14,277 nucleotides of DNA from Candidatus Planktophila sp. (GCA_030832135.1 JAURJS010000107.1:1-14277), one strand, 5' to 3'; numbered from the stretch's first letter, positions 1-7,299 are shown. Program-made: numbers and translations. Notes: generated from the sequence alone by a model not told the origin.

Positions 1-35
1 ATAAGTAATCTCTCTTTCATCTGCGGAGGCTAAAT

Positions 36-569
36 TTGATTCACGCCCTTACGCGGATAGAAAGAGACATCTGTGGACAAATATGGAACTCTAAGAGCAT
101 GGCTGCTCGCGATGGTGATGGATGGATTCAATGCACCTGTGGCTATAAGCATTGGGGCAAGCATGGAGCTGCCGGAATCCTCTTAATTCGCAATAGCGAG
201 ATTCTCCTCCAACACCGAGCACCATGGGTGCATAACGGTGACACCTGGGGTATTCCAGGAGGTGCTCGCGATTCACATGAATCGATCGTGGAGGCGGCAA
301 TCAGAGAGGCAGTGGAAGAGACCGGAATCAATCCGGCAGATCTCACCCCATTAACAACTTTCACCGACGATCATGGAGGGTGGAGCTACTCAACCGTCAT
401 CGCAGTTGCCAGCAATAAGTTGGCAGCGCTAGAACTCAATGATGAATCTCATGAGGTGCGCTGGGTTGCCTTAGATGATGTCCAACGTCTTCCATTACAT
501 CCCAGCTTTGCCAAGAGTTGGCCAGCACTTCGCTTAGCTCTCGCTGATGCGATTGAGCGCGCTATCTAG
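36..569 (+). CDS. Nudix hydrolase
   Basis: Hydrolyses a nucleoside diphosphate linked to another moiety; the substrate cannot be told from the sequence. A complete Nudix box lies at residues 76-98 (G-x5-E-x7-REAVEETGI), with all catalytic glutamates present. Before the fold is a short CTCGYKHWGKHGAAG segment (33-47), an N-terminal CxC...HWG arrangement typical of actinobacterial Nudix proteins. The start used is a TTG with a strong GGAGG at 25-29, six bases upstream. An ATG at 99 (reading MAARDGDGW) is the main alternative, fits the usual family N-terminus, and has no clear ribosome-binding site. The gene converges on hmuV and overlaps its 3' end by 8 bp. Family is secure; start and substrate are not. 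Confidence 0.88.
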   Translation: MIHALTRIERDICGQIWNSKSMAARDGDGWIQCTCGYKHWGKHGAAGILLIRNSEILLQHRAPWVHNGDTWGIPGGARDSHESIVEAAIREAVEETGINPADLTPLTTFTDDHGGWSYSTVIAVASNKLAALELNDESHEVRWVALDDVQRLPLHPSFAKSWPALRLALADAIERAI

Positions 570-1173
570 CGCCCAATTCAATTACTTGATCACACCACGA
601 TAAATCTTCTCGCCTCATGTGGGCAACTAAGAGCACTGTTGCGCCTGCAGCAGCTTCCTCTCTGAGTAGCTCTGTAATCGCTGCGATTGATTTCAAATCT
701 TGTGAAGCAAAAGGTTCATCGAGCATGACAATCGGCAGTTGGCGCAGCAGCGACCGAGCAATCTCGATGCGCTGCAATTGACCGCCGGAGAGCGTTGTCA
801 CGCTCTGATCGAGATAGTCAGTGATGCCGAGCTTTTCAATGAGAAAGGTGAAACGCTCTTCCGATACTGCATCGTGACCTAAGCGGAGAATTTCATCTGT
901 CGTGTAAGCCATCCAATAGTGGTGGCTCTGTTGGGCAAGGGCGCGCAGAGCAGAGAGTTGGCTCTTCTTCAGCTCTGCAATCGAAACTCCATCGATGGTG
1001 ATAACTCCTGCGACCTGGTGAAGATCTCCTGCCAAAGCTGCAAGGAGGGTCGACTTACCGCACCCATTGGCTCCGATGATTGCAGTGATACTTCCCTTTT
1101 CGCACTCTGCAGAGAAATCATCCAATACGACACGATCACCATATGCCAGGGTGAGATGGGATGCGGTAATCAT
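562..1173 (-). CDS. hmuV: Hemin-type ABC transporter ATP-binding protein (HmuV/FecE-like)
   Basis: ATPase subunit that powers uptake through the neighbouring FecCD-type permease. Walker A is GANGCGKS (34-41), the Q-loop glutamine is at about 81-82, the signature is LSGGQ (128-132), Walker B is IVMLDEP (148-154), and the switch histidine is H185. All catalytic elements are present, so it should be active. At 203 residues it is about 50 shorter than typical HmuV/BtuD proteins, mostly at the C-terminus. A GGGGAGG ribosome-binding site lies 7 nt before the ATG, inside hmuU, and the two genes overlap by ATGA, implying translational coupling. The hemin assignment comes from the binding protein of the same operon, not from this subunit, which could equally belong to a siderophore or cobalamin system. 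Confidence 0.85.
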   Translation of the reverse strand: MITASHLTLAYGDRVVLDDFSAECEKGSITAIIGANGCGKSTLLAALAGDLHQVAGVITIDGVSIAELKKSQLSALRALAQQSHHYWMAYTTDEILRLGHDAVSEERFTFLIEKLGITDYLDQSVTTLSGGQLQRIEIARSLLRQLPIVMLDEPFASQDLKSIAAITELLREEAAAGATVLLVAHMRREDLSWCDQVIELGAR

Positions 1174-2156
1174 CGCCAGACCTCCCCGCTCTTGCGCAAG
1201 ATGAGAATCAAGATCGGTGCACCGATAAGAGATGTGATTAATCCAATCGGAAGCTCTATCGGTGGTGCGATGGTCCGGGCTGCAGTATCGGCAATGAGAA
1301 GAAGTCCTGCGCCGATAACTGCAGAGCCAATAACTAGGGGGCGATTGCTTGGACCAATGAGATAGCGAGTGATATGCGGGGCAGCTAGAGCTAAGAATGC
1401 AATAGAGCCAACGGTGCTCACCGCTGTGGCAATTAAGAGAGAGATGAGTATGAATGCAATGAGTCGCATCCGCCCTGGATTAAGGCCAAGATGGCTCACC
1501 TCGCGATCGCCAAGTACTAAGAGATCCATCTTCTGCGAGTAGTACCAGCCAAGGATTGAGGTGAGGACAACTAACGGAGTAAGGAGTGCGAGGGTCTCTG
1601 AGTTTGCCAGCGCTAAGGAGCCAAAGGACCAGAATGAGATTGAGCGCGACTCTGGCTTATCAGCCATTGAAATCATCAGCCCAGTTATTGCTGTAAAGAG
1701 AGCAGATGTTGCAATGCCAACAATCACCAGTTGCAAAACACTTCGAGAGAGTGCAAATGTCACCAAAGATGCAACGAGGGCGCCGATAGTTGCAGCGATT
1801 GTGGTGCCTAGAGTTCCGATTGATGTCAGCCCGAGAACAACTGCCAGAGATGCACCAAGGCTTGCTCCAGCAGAGGTTCCGATAATCGAAGGATCTGCCA
1901 ATGGATTATTGCTTGCAGATTGTGAGAGCGCACCGGCAACACCGAGTGCCATTCCCACTAGAAGCGCTGCAATCACTCTGGGATAGCGAATATCCCAAAT
2001 AATGTCGTGGCTTGGTCCGGTAAGAGAGCGATCAAAGATGAATTTCCATGGATCCTTTACATCGGCACTTCCAATACTTAAGGCGAAGAGCGAGAAGAGG
2101 GCAATGGTGATGAGGATGAAAAGTAGGAGGACTCGACGCCCCTTGACTGTCATCAT
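1170..2156 (-). CDS. hmuU: FecCD-family permease of hemin-type ABC importer
   Basis: Inner-membrane permease of a type II ABC importer for heme, siderophore or cobalamin-type ligands. The 328-residue length and multiple hydrophobic spans fit the family. The first span is at about 9-29. The family signature follows: RYPRVIAALLVGMALGVAGA from about residue 57, then NNPLADPSIIGTSAGAS (83-99). The C-terminal region carries the usual ADTAARTIAPPIELPIGLIT and LIGAP motifs that contact the ATPase. Two ATGs lie in tandem; the first (2156) overlaps the hmuT stop as ATGA, with AGGTG 5 nt upstream. It is the middle gene of an hmuT-hmuU-hmuV operon read on the minus strand. Confidence 0.88.
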   Translation of the reverse strand: MMTVKGRRVLLLFILITIALFSLFALSIGSADVKDPWKFIFDRSLTGPSHDIIWDIRYPRVIAALLVGMALGVAGALSQSASNNPLADPSIIGTSAGASLGASLAVVLGLTSIGTLGTTIAATIGALVASLVTFALSRSVLQLVIVGIATSALFTAITGLMISMADKPESRSISFWSFGSLALANSETLALLTPLVVLTSILGWYYSQKMDLLVLGDREVSHLGLNPGRMRLIAFILISLLIATAVSTVGSIAFLALAAPHITRYLIGPSNRPLVIGSAVIGAGLLLIADTAARTIAPPIELPIGLITSLIGAPILILILRKSGEVWR

Positions 2157-3067
2157 TTCTGCACCTCATTGAGCGCATCGGCTAATTGAGTTAAGAGCGA
2201 TGGCGTGCGTGCTCCAAATGAAAGCAGGAGCGAATCATCGACTGAGATGATTCGTGAATTCTTGCCGGCAGGTGTTTGTGCAACGCCGGGAAGTCCCACA
2301 AGCCCCTTTACTCCCCCAACAGATACCAGCCCCTTAGTCATCACCAAGATGACATCTGGTCTCATCGCAATCAATGATTCTGCGGTGAGAGCTGTAAATG
2401 GCTTGGATCCTTGAGTTGCTCCCACATCTATAGCGCCGATTGAAGAGAGTATTGAATCTGCTCCCGACCCTGCACCACCAACGAGATAGATTGAATTTCC
2501 TCCGCGCAAGTACAGGAATAGAACGCGAGGCGAACCCACAACTTTCTTGGAAGCAGATTCAATCGTGGAGTCGATGAGAACAGATAGTTCCTGTCCCGTT
2601 GCCGTTACGCCCAATAACGTCGCAACTTCAACGACCTTCTTCGATATTCCTGCAACAGTCCAAACCTCATTAATTCGGGCAACTGTGATCCCAGCGCTCT
2701 CAAGAGATGCAATTGCTTGAGATGGCCCCACCGATGAATCGATAATGACGAGATCAGGTTCGAGCGCGATGATCTTCTCCGCCACAACTTGATGTCCTGA
2801 AGTGACAACCGGAATAGATTCCAAAGCTGGTTCAGTACTTGCGATATCTCGGCCTATCAATATTGATTTCAACCCCAGGGAGTCAATGATTTCGGCAGAT
2901 CCATTTGCCAGGGCAATGACCTTTGAATATTTCGAAGCTTCTCTTGATTCAATGCGAGAGGTAGTGACATCAGTTGCTGAGATATCGAGCGCACCTACTT
3001 GGTTCTGCGCGCACCCTGTCAGCGCAGCCACTGTGACTAGCGCAACAACCAATCGCCTTGCTCTCAT
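2153..3067 (-). CDS. hmuT: Hemin ABC transporter substrate-binding lipoprotein
   Basis: Extracytoplasmic binding protein that captures the ligand and delivers it to HmuUV. The start at 3067 gives a lipoprotein signal (MRARRLVVALVTVAALTGC, Cys19 as the lipidated residue). The frame stays open further upstream, but those starts would bury the signal peptide. FecB/BtuF-type fold: NGSAEIIDSLGL, the AEKIIALEPDLVII loop, then YLVGGAGSGADSIL and PFTALTAESLIAMRPDVILVM. The stretch GLVSVGGVKGLVGLPGVAQT followed by DDSLLLSFGARTPSLL matches my recollection of actinobacterial HmuT-type hemin-binding proteins and is why hemin is preferred over cobalamin or siderophore. There is no evident ribosome-binding site, so the message may be leaderless. 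It is divergent from two secreted proteins. Ligand identity is inferred. Confidence 0.8.
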   Translation of the reverse strand: MRARRLVVALVTVAALTGCAQNQVGALDISATDVTTSRIESREASKYSKVIALANGSAEIIDSLGLKSILIGRDIASTEPALESIPVVTSGHQVVAEKIIALEPDLVIIDSSVGPSQAIASLESAGITVARINEVWTVAGISKKVVEVATLLGVTATGQELSVLIDSTIESASKKVVGSPRVLFLYLRGGNSIYLVGGAGSGADSILSSIGAIDVGATQGSKPFTALTAESLIAMRPDVILVMTKGLVSVGGVKGLVGLPGVAQTPAGKNSRIISVDDSLLLSFGARTPSLLTQLADALNEVQK

Positions 3068-3091
3068 GGGCTTGATTCTGGCAGAGAATAT

Positions 3092-3118
3092 TCCGACGCA
3101 TCGCCATGTCTTGTCGGA
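3092..3118. promoter_or_regulatory. Inverted repeat between hmuT and the secreted-protein genes
   Basis: TCCGAC at 3092-3097 is repeated in inverted form as GTCGGA at 3113-3118, with a 15-nt spacer that itself holds a CAT/ATG pair. It sits in the middle of the only intergenic space (3068-3152) from which both hmuT and the rightward secreted-protein gene must be transcribed. It may be an operator for both, or a stem in the hmuT leader if that message starts far upstream. It does not resemble the DtxR/IdeR iron-box consensus. Function is inferred from position only. Confidence 0.3.
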
Positions 3119-3140
3119 TAAGGAAAGTAGCAAACCTGCA

Positions 3141-3152
3141 TAGCCTTTTCTC
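3141..3152 (+). promoter_or_regulatory. Possible -10 element of a leaderless promoter
   Basis: TAGCCT at 3141-3146 fits TANNNT and ends six bases before the ATG at 3153, so transcription would begin at or next to the start codon. There is no ribosome-binding site upstream of that ATG, which fits a leaderless message. No convincing -35 hexamer is visible at normal spacing, so the call is weak. Confidence 0.3.
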
Positions 3153-3629
3153 ATGGCGCTTCGGATTCTTCTAGCAACTTTGCTGGCACTTCTTGCGCCC
3201 GCCTCTGCCCAAGCAGCGGTCACAACAACCGGCTCCAATGGAGCATCCATCACCATCGCTCAATCAAAGTTCGCTAAAGAGGTAAGGATAAAGGTCTCAG
3301 GTAGAAATTTCGATGAAACAGTTGGCATCTATCTCGCCTATTGCGTAGTGCCGAAGAAGGGTGCTGCGCCATCACCATGTGGAGGTGGCGTCAATAAGAG
3401 TGGAACAGGTGAGGCTTCTTACTGGATCTCCTCAAATCCTCCCCCATATGGAGATGGCCTCGCTATTGCATTTGCACCAGGTGGTCGCTTCACAGAGGTA
3501 GTTGCCATCACTCGCAAGATTGGCAAGTTTGACTGTCGCAAGGTCAAGTGCGCAATCACTGTTCGCTCTGATCATCTCCACGAAGGCGATCGAAGCCATG
3601 ACATATATATCCCGATTTCAATTAAGTAA
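3153..3629 (+). CDS. Secreted protein with paired-cysteine beta domain, heme-locus neighbour
   Basis: Exported 158-residue protein of unestablished function. A signal peptide covers residues 1-21 (hydrophobic core ILLATLLALLAPAS, cleavage about AQA|AV). The mature part is one beta-rich domain with C64/C76 and C128/C133, a conserved WISSNPPPYG segment (91-100), and a C-terminal SDH...DRSHDIYIPISI block (139-157). The C-x11-C and C-x4-C spacing and the overall strand pattern loosely recall neocarzinostatin-like folds. WISSNPP-type proteins are, to my recollection, found beside HtaA/Hmu heme genes in Actinobacteria. The next gene encodes a paralogous domain with identical cysteine spacing, and hmuTUV is divergent. 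Binding heme at the cell surface is a reasonable guess, with Y60 and H141 as candidate ligands; neither is shown by the sequence. Confidence 0.75.
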   Translation: MALRILLATLLALLAPASAQAAVTTTGSNGASITIAQSKFAKEVRIKVSGRNFDETVGIYLAYCVVPKKGAAPSPCGGGVNKSGTGEASYWISSNPPPYGDGLAIAFAPGGRFTEVVAITRKIGKFDCRKVKCAITVRSDHLHEGDRSHDIYIPISIK

Positions 3630-3653
3630 CTCACCGTCAGATAAAGGAAGATA

Positions 3654-4610
3654 ATGAAAATACGTTCATTGATCGCAGCAACAGCAATTGCTATCTCTTC
3701 ATTAGCTCTTGTTCCACAGGCGCAGGCCGAGACATTTAGCTGGTCAAGTGCGCCACTGACCAACCTTGATCCAACGGGTGCCACGATCAATGGAGGCTTC
3801 ACAAAGTTTCCAACAAAGGCTGGCATGTATATCCAGCAGTGCATCGCACCTGTCGGAACAGCTCGCCCTGCCACATGCAGTGACACTCTCCAAGCCTGGA
3901 TAACAACTGCTCCTGGTGGACAGAGCCCAACTGGTGGAATTGTTATGAAGGTCGCCGGAACCATCACTGGTAAAGGCGTCACCGTTGATTGCACCAAGGT
4001 TCAATGTGGACTCTTCTTCCGCTATGACCACACGGCTCAGAGTGACACATCTGAGGATAAGTTCCTTCCTATCTCATTTAGAGAAGGCGCCATGGCGCCA
4101 TTTCTTGCAACAGATGAGATCACAGTAACTCTCAATGGAAAGCCACTAGTACGTAATGTTCCAAGCAACCTCGCCTATCGTGCAGATGCCAAGATTGTTG
4201 CAACTGCAAAGTCGGGAGCAAATGTAGTTCTGACTTCACTCACACCAGATTGCAGCTATGCCAATGGAGCCTTCACCGCCCTTAAAGGCGCTGGGCAGTG
4301 TGCTCTCGCATATTCAACTGCGGCAACTGCAACAACAGCGGCTGCATCAGGAAACTTCCCATTTATCTTGGTTCCGGGTGCTCAGAAGATCACTCTGAAA
4401 TCACTTGCCATCGCGAAGAATAAGACGAAGGCGCTGCCAGTAGAGAGCAACTTCGGTGAGACCATCTCCTATAAGTCGAACTCGAAGAACTGTCGCGTTG
4501 AGCTCAATCTCGTTGAGGTCAAAGGTCCCTGCACGCTGACTGCATCTGCCCCAGCTAAAGCTGGAATGTGGAGCGCCCTCAAGAGCACCATCAAGGTGAC
4601 GATTAAGTAA
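3654..4610 (+). CDS. Secreted protein: paired-cysteine domain plus two C-terminal repeats
   Basis: Exported 318-residue protein, function not established. The signal peptide covers residues 1-25 (cleavage about QAQA|ET). Residues 26-142 repeat the domain of the preceding gene: C63/C75 and C113/C118 have the same 12 and 5 residue spacing, GMYIQQC matches GIYLAYC, RYDH matches RSDH, and KFLPISF matches IYIPISI. After this come two Ig-like repeats, about 155-240 (C200/C216) and 241-318 (C280/C293), each with a cysteine in a loop and a second in a G-x-C strand. No membrane anchor or LPxTG motif is seen, so it is probably released or held non-covalently. An AAGGAAG ribosome-binding site lies three bases before the ATG. 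It follows its paralogue by 24 nt, so the two are likely co-transcribed. Confidence 0.75.
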   Translation: MKIRSLIAATAIAISSLALVPQAQAETFSWSSAPLTNLDPTGATINGGFTKFPTKAGMYIQQCIAPVGTARPATCSDTLQAWITTAPGGQSPTGGIVMKVAGTITGKGVTVDCTKVQCGLFFRYDHTAQSDTSEDKFLPISFREGAMAPFLATDEITVTLNGKPLVRNVPSNLAYRADAKIVATAKSGANVVLTSLTPDCSYANGAFTALKGAGQCALAYSTAATATTAAASGNFPFILVPGAQKITLKSLAIAKNKTKALPVESNFGETISYKSNSKNCRVELNLVEVKGPCTLTASAPAKAGMWSALKSTIKVTIK

Positions 4611-4638
4611 TCAGTTAAAGGTAAGAAGCGTGCGGTAA

Positions 4639-5223
4639 TTATCGCGCAAGTGCTGTCAGGCCGGCGATGCAGAATTCTCGAGTAGAGGTAATGACGAGAT
4701 CTGCATCGTCGCCGCTTTCAATGCGACGAGATGCTCCATCGGTTATGCTCTGAATCAAGGTGAGTGCAAAGTTAATATCTGAGATGCCGAGCTCTACTAA
4801 CTTACTGCGAAGAGGTGCAAGGAGAGCGCCGTGGGCTCCGCCAATGGCAGCGCTTCGATTTCGTGGAAGATCAATGGCATTGAGCGCCTTTGCTAAGAGG
4901 TGGCGTCCATCTGCGATGTATTGGAGAGATCCTTCAATCCAAAGGTCAATCGCCTCCACCGGAGTATCGCCGGCCTCGGAAATGACTTTCAGCTCTTGGG
5001 CAAATGAGTTGAGCTCATCAATGACGAGATCTGCCGCTAAATCTGCGCTGCTAGCAAAGTACTCATAGACCGATGTCCGTGAGAGTCCAGCACGTGCTGC
5101 AACTGCGGCAACGGTAATCGCCTCTCCCCCGGATTCGAGGGCGATTGCAGCAGCTGCTTCTATGAGCTGGCTACGGCGCCAATCACGGTGTTGCGCGAGA
5201 GTCTGAGTCTCAATCTTCGGCAT
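4639..5223 (-). CDS. TetR-family transcriptional regulator
   Basis: Dimeric one-component repressor, 194 residues. The N-terminal helix-turn-helix is at about 36-62 (ITVAAVAARAGLSRTSVYEYF), preceded by a charged helix starting around DWRRSQLIEAA. The C-terminal two thirds is helical and variable, as usual for ligand-binding and dimer domains. Its start lies inside the 3' end of the dinG-family gene (14-nt overlap), so the two share a message. The target is not given by the sequence. The palindrome at 7262-7281, upstream of the same operon and of the divergent dioxygenase, is an obvious candidate. The gene converges on the second secreted-protein gene, 28 nt away, with no clear terminator between. 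Confidence 0.88.
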   Translation of the reverse strand: MPKIETQTLAQHRDWRRSQLIEAAAAIALESGGEAITVAAVAARAGLSRTSVYEYFASSADLAADLVIDELNSFAQELKVISEAGDTPVEAIDLWIEGSLQYIADGRHLLAKALNAIDLPRNRSAAIGGAHGALLAPLRSKLVELGISDINFALTLIQSITDGASRRIESGDDADLVITSTREFCIAGLTALAR

Positions 5224-7225
5224 GGCTCAATGATTCCATGCTCTGCGCAAGTCTGCTCAGTGAAGCTCGGACCACCTCTTTATCGTTGGTGCGCCAGAGC
5301 GGCGGCATGGAGTTGAGAAGGACATTGCCATATCGCTTGGTAACGATGCGAGAGTCCATGATTGCAACGACCCCACGGTCATCGATACTGCGGATCAAGC
5401 GGCCAGCGCCCTGTGCCAAGAGGAGGGCAGCACGTGGAACTGAGACCTGCATAAATCCACTGCCTCCCGAGTTATCTGCCAATGCAGAGCGGGCGGCGAG
5501 AACTGGTTCATCAGGTCGCGGAAATGGAAGGCGATCGATAACGACCAAGATACAGGAGTTACCTGGAACATCGACGCCCTGCCAGAGCGACATTGTGCCG
5601 AGCAGTACTGAGGTCTCATCGCGAGCAAAACGTTCGACCAATGGCGCAACGGCATCGCCGCGCTTCTGCGTAATGATTGAGATTGGTCGCTCTTTCAAAA
5701 CGTTGCGCAGATGAAGATCGGCCGCCTCAACACCTCGCCATGAACTAAAGAGCGCCAAGGTGCGACCTCCGGCAGCATCAATGAGTTCGCCTAGCTCTTC
5801 GAGTGCTTGAGGTGATGTTCCATCGCGAGTAGGTTCTGGCAGATGCTTCGGTAGATAGAGCATTCCTTGATTAGCAAAATCAAAAGGTGAGCCAACATCC
5901 ATTGTCTGTAAATTTGCGGGGTCAATATCGCCATCTTTGACTTCTTGATCTCCATCTTCACCGACGATAAAGCCGATGCTCTTTGCCATTGCATCAAAGC
6001 CACTGCCAACAGTTAGCGTTGCAGATGTTGCGATGACTGGGCTCTGAGTCAATAAGTTACTACGAAGAACATGTGAGACAGAGAGTGGTGCGAGATAGAG
6101 CGTTGAAAATGTTGGTTCATACCAGAGCACATGGGTATCGCCCATCTTGAGTAACTTTCCAGCGATCGTTGCAATCTCTTGGACCGCGCCCTTTACACGT
6201 GCCCGCTCTGCCAGCGCATCGGGATCGAGAATCTCTTCATCGGAGGTGAGAGTCTGTGCCACCGCAGTTGCGGTCTCGCGAACCTTTCGAATCGGATGCT
6301 CCAGTGACTGCGGAATCTCCTTTAAGCGCCCCTGTTGGCTGAAATCACCCTTCACATCAGCGCCATAATCGCTCATCGCATCATGAAAGCTATCTGCAGC
6401 GTTGGTAAATCCTTCAGAGACCTTACCTGGCATATATTTTCGTGCCATCGCAGCTGCACGCAATACTCGCGAAGATGTCAGTTCCTCGGTGACCGCCTGC
6501 GTCGTGCGATCCATAAACTCATGGGCCTCATCGATGATGACTGCATCTCGCTCGGGCAAAATTGGATGAGCATCAACGATTTCAATTGCTAGCAAGGTGT
6601 GGTTGGTGACAACGACATCGGCATCTTGCGCCTTTGCTTTGGCTTTCGCTGCAAAACACTGTGAACCATAGGCGCATGAATCTGCGCCAACGCATTCGCG
6701 CCCTGAGAGAGAGTTTGCCGCCCAGACTCTGCGGTCTACCTCAGGTGCATCATCGCGATCGCCTGAAACATCCTTACTACGCGCCCATGCGTGTAATCGC
6801 TTTGCATCCTTCTCTAAGAAAGATGCCTCTAGAAGAAGTTCGCTATCGGGATCTGGCTCTTCCGAATTCATCTTGGCGAGACAGATGTAATTTCCCACGC
6901 CCTTATAGATTGCATAGGAGATGCTCCGCCCCAACTGCTTCTCTAGCGCTGGAACGACGGCGGGAAGATCGCGCTCAACCAATTGGCGCTGCAGCGCCAA
7001 GGTTGCGGTAGCGACCAAGACCTTACGGCCATGAACGAGAGCGGGAACGAGATAGGCCAGTGATTTACCGGTGCCTGTGCCCGCCTGCACCATTAAGTGG
7101 TGGCGATCGGTGAGAGCGTTGGCAACCGCCTCTGCCATCTCTATCTGGCCCTCACGTGGCTTTCCGCCGATGGCAGAGACGGCAGCATCTAACGCTGCTC
7201 GTACCTGGGCTGAAAGCTCACTCAT
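5210..7225 (-). CDS. dinG: DinG/XPD-family ATP-dependent helicase with Fe-S cysteines
   Basis: Superfamily 2 DNA helicase of the XPD/DinG group, probably acting on structured or damaged DNA and R-loops. Walker A is AGTGTGKS (48-55) and the DEAH box is IIDEAHEF (230-237). The late motifs GTMSLWQGVDVPG, LPFPRPDEP and QGAGRLIRS are intact. Four cysteines (C115, C178, C184, C190) sit between Walker A and the DEAH box in the positions expected for a 4Fe-4S cluster. The length of 671 residues is normal for actinobacterial members. The chosen ATG (7225, MSELSAQVR) has AAGG about 8 nt upstream; a TTG ten codons earlier is possible but unnecessary. It is first in a two-gene unit with the TetR gene, and divergent from the dioxygenase gene across a shared 74-bp region. 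Confidence 0.9.
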   Translation of the reverse strand: MSELSAQVRAALDAAVSAIGGKPREGQIEMAEAVANALTDRHHLMVQAGTGTGKSLAYLVPALVHGRKVLVATATLALQRQLVERDLPAVVPALEKQLGRSISYAIYKGVGNYICLAKMNSEEPDPDSELLLEASFLEKDAKRLHAWARSKDVSGDRDDAPEVDRRVWAANSLSGRECVGADSCAYGSQCFAAKAKAKAQDADVVVTNHTLLAIEIVDAHPILPERDAVIIDEAHEFMDRTTQAVTEELTSSRVLRAAAMARKYMPGKVSEGFTNAADSFHDAMSDYGADVKGDFSQQGRLKEIPQSLEHPIRKVRETATAVAQTLTSDEEILDPDALAERARVKGAVQEIATIAGKLLKMGDTHVLWYEPTFSTLYLAPLSVSHVLRSNLLTQSPVIATSATLTVGSGFDAMAKSIGFIVGEDGDQEVKDGDIDPANLQTMDVGSPFDFANQGMLYLPKHLPEPTRDGTSPQALEELGELIDAAGGRTLALFSSWRGVEAADLHLRNVLKERPISIITQKRGDAVAPLVERFARDETSVLLGTMSLWQGVDVPGNSCILVVIDRLPFPRPDEPVLAARSALADNSGGSGFMQVSVPRAALLLAQGAGRLIRSIDDRGVVAIMDSRIVTKRYGNVLLNSMPPLWRTNDKEVVRASLSRLAQSMESLSHAED

Positions 7226-7261
7226 GGCGGCAACCTTACCTGCCGCCACCGGCAAATCAAT

Positions 7262-7281
7262 GTAGTTGAAGTTTCAACTAC
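7262..7281. promoter_or_regulatory. 20-bp palindromic operator overlapping the dioxygenase -35
   Basis: GTAGTTGAA and TTCAACTAC form perfect 9-bp arms around a 2-bp GT centre. The size and symmetry fit a site for a dimeric TetR or MarR repressor. It covers the -35 (7266-7271) of the rightward promoter and lies beside a possible leftward -10 (TACATT on the minus strand, 7259-7264) for the dinG-family gene, so one bound protein could control both directions. The TetR gene at the end of the dinG unit is the nearest candidate; a MarR protein encoded elsewhere is the alternative. Confidence 0.6.
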
Positions 7282-7299
7282 TTCTGCTACGCTATCGAT
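7266..7299 (+). promoter_or_regulatory. Leaderless promoter of the dioxygenase gene
   Basis: TTGAAG (7266-7271), a 16-bp spacer, and TACGCT (7288-7293) make a reasonable housekeeping-type promoter. The -10 ends six bases before the ATG at 7300, placing the transcription start on or next to the start codon. No ribosome-binding site precedes the gene, which agrees with leaderless translation as known from Actinobacteria. The -35 lies inside the palindrome at 7262-7281, so repression by blocking polymerase is expected. Confidence 0.55.

Noticed and set aside
1..35. Remnant of an upstream gene at the left edge
   Set aside because: Only 35 bases are present before the Nudix start; beyond the GGAGG site nothing can be assigned.
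919..1986. Long plus-strand open frames antisense to hmuV and hmuU
   Set aside because: They lack ribosome-binding sites and recognisable domains, and mirror strongly conserved transporter genes on the other strand.
3068..3256. N-terminal extension of hmuT by 63 codons
   Set aside because: It would bury the lipoprotein signal peptide and overlap the start of the divergent secreted-protein gene.
3572..3997. Minus-strand open frame spanning both secreted-protein genes
   Set aside because: It overlaps two signal-peptide-encoding genes with good evidence on the plus strand and has no features of its own.
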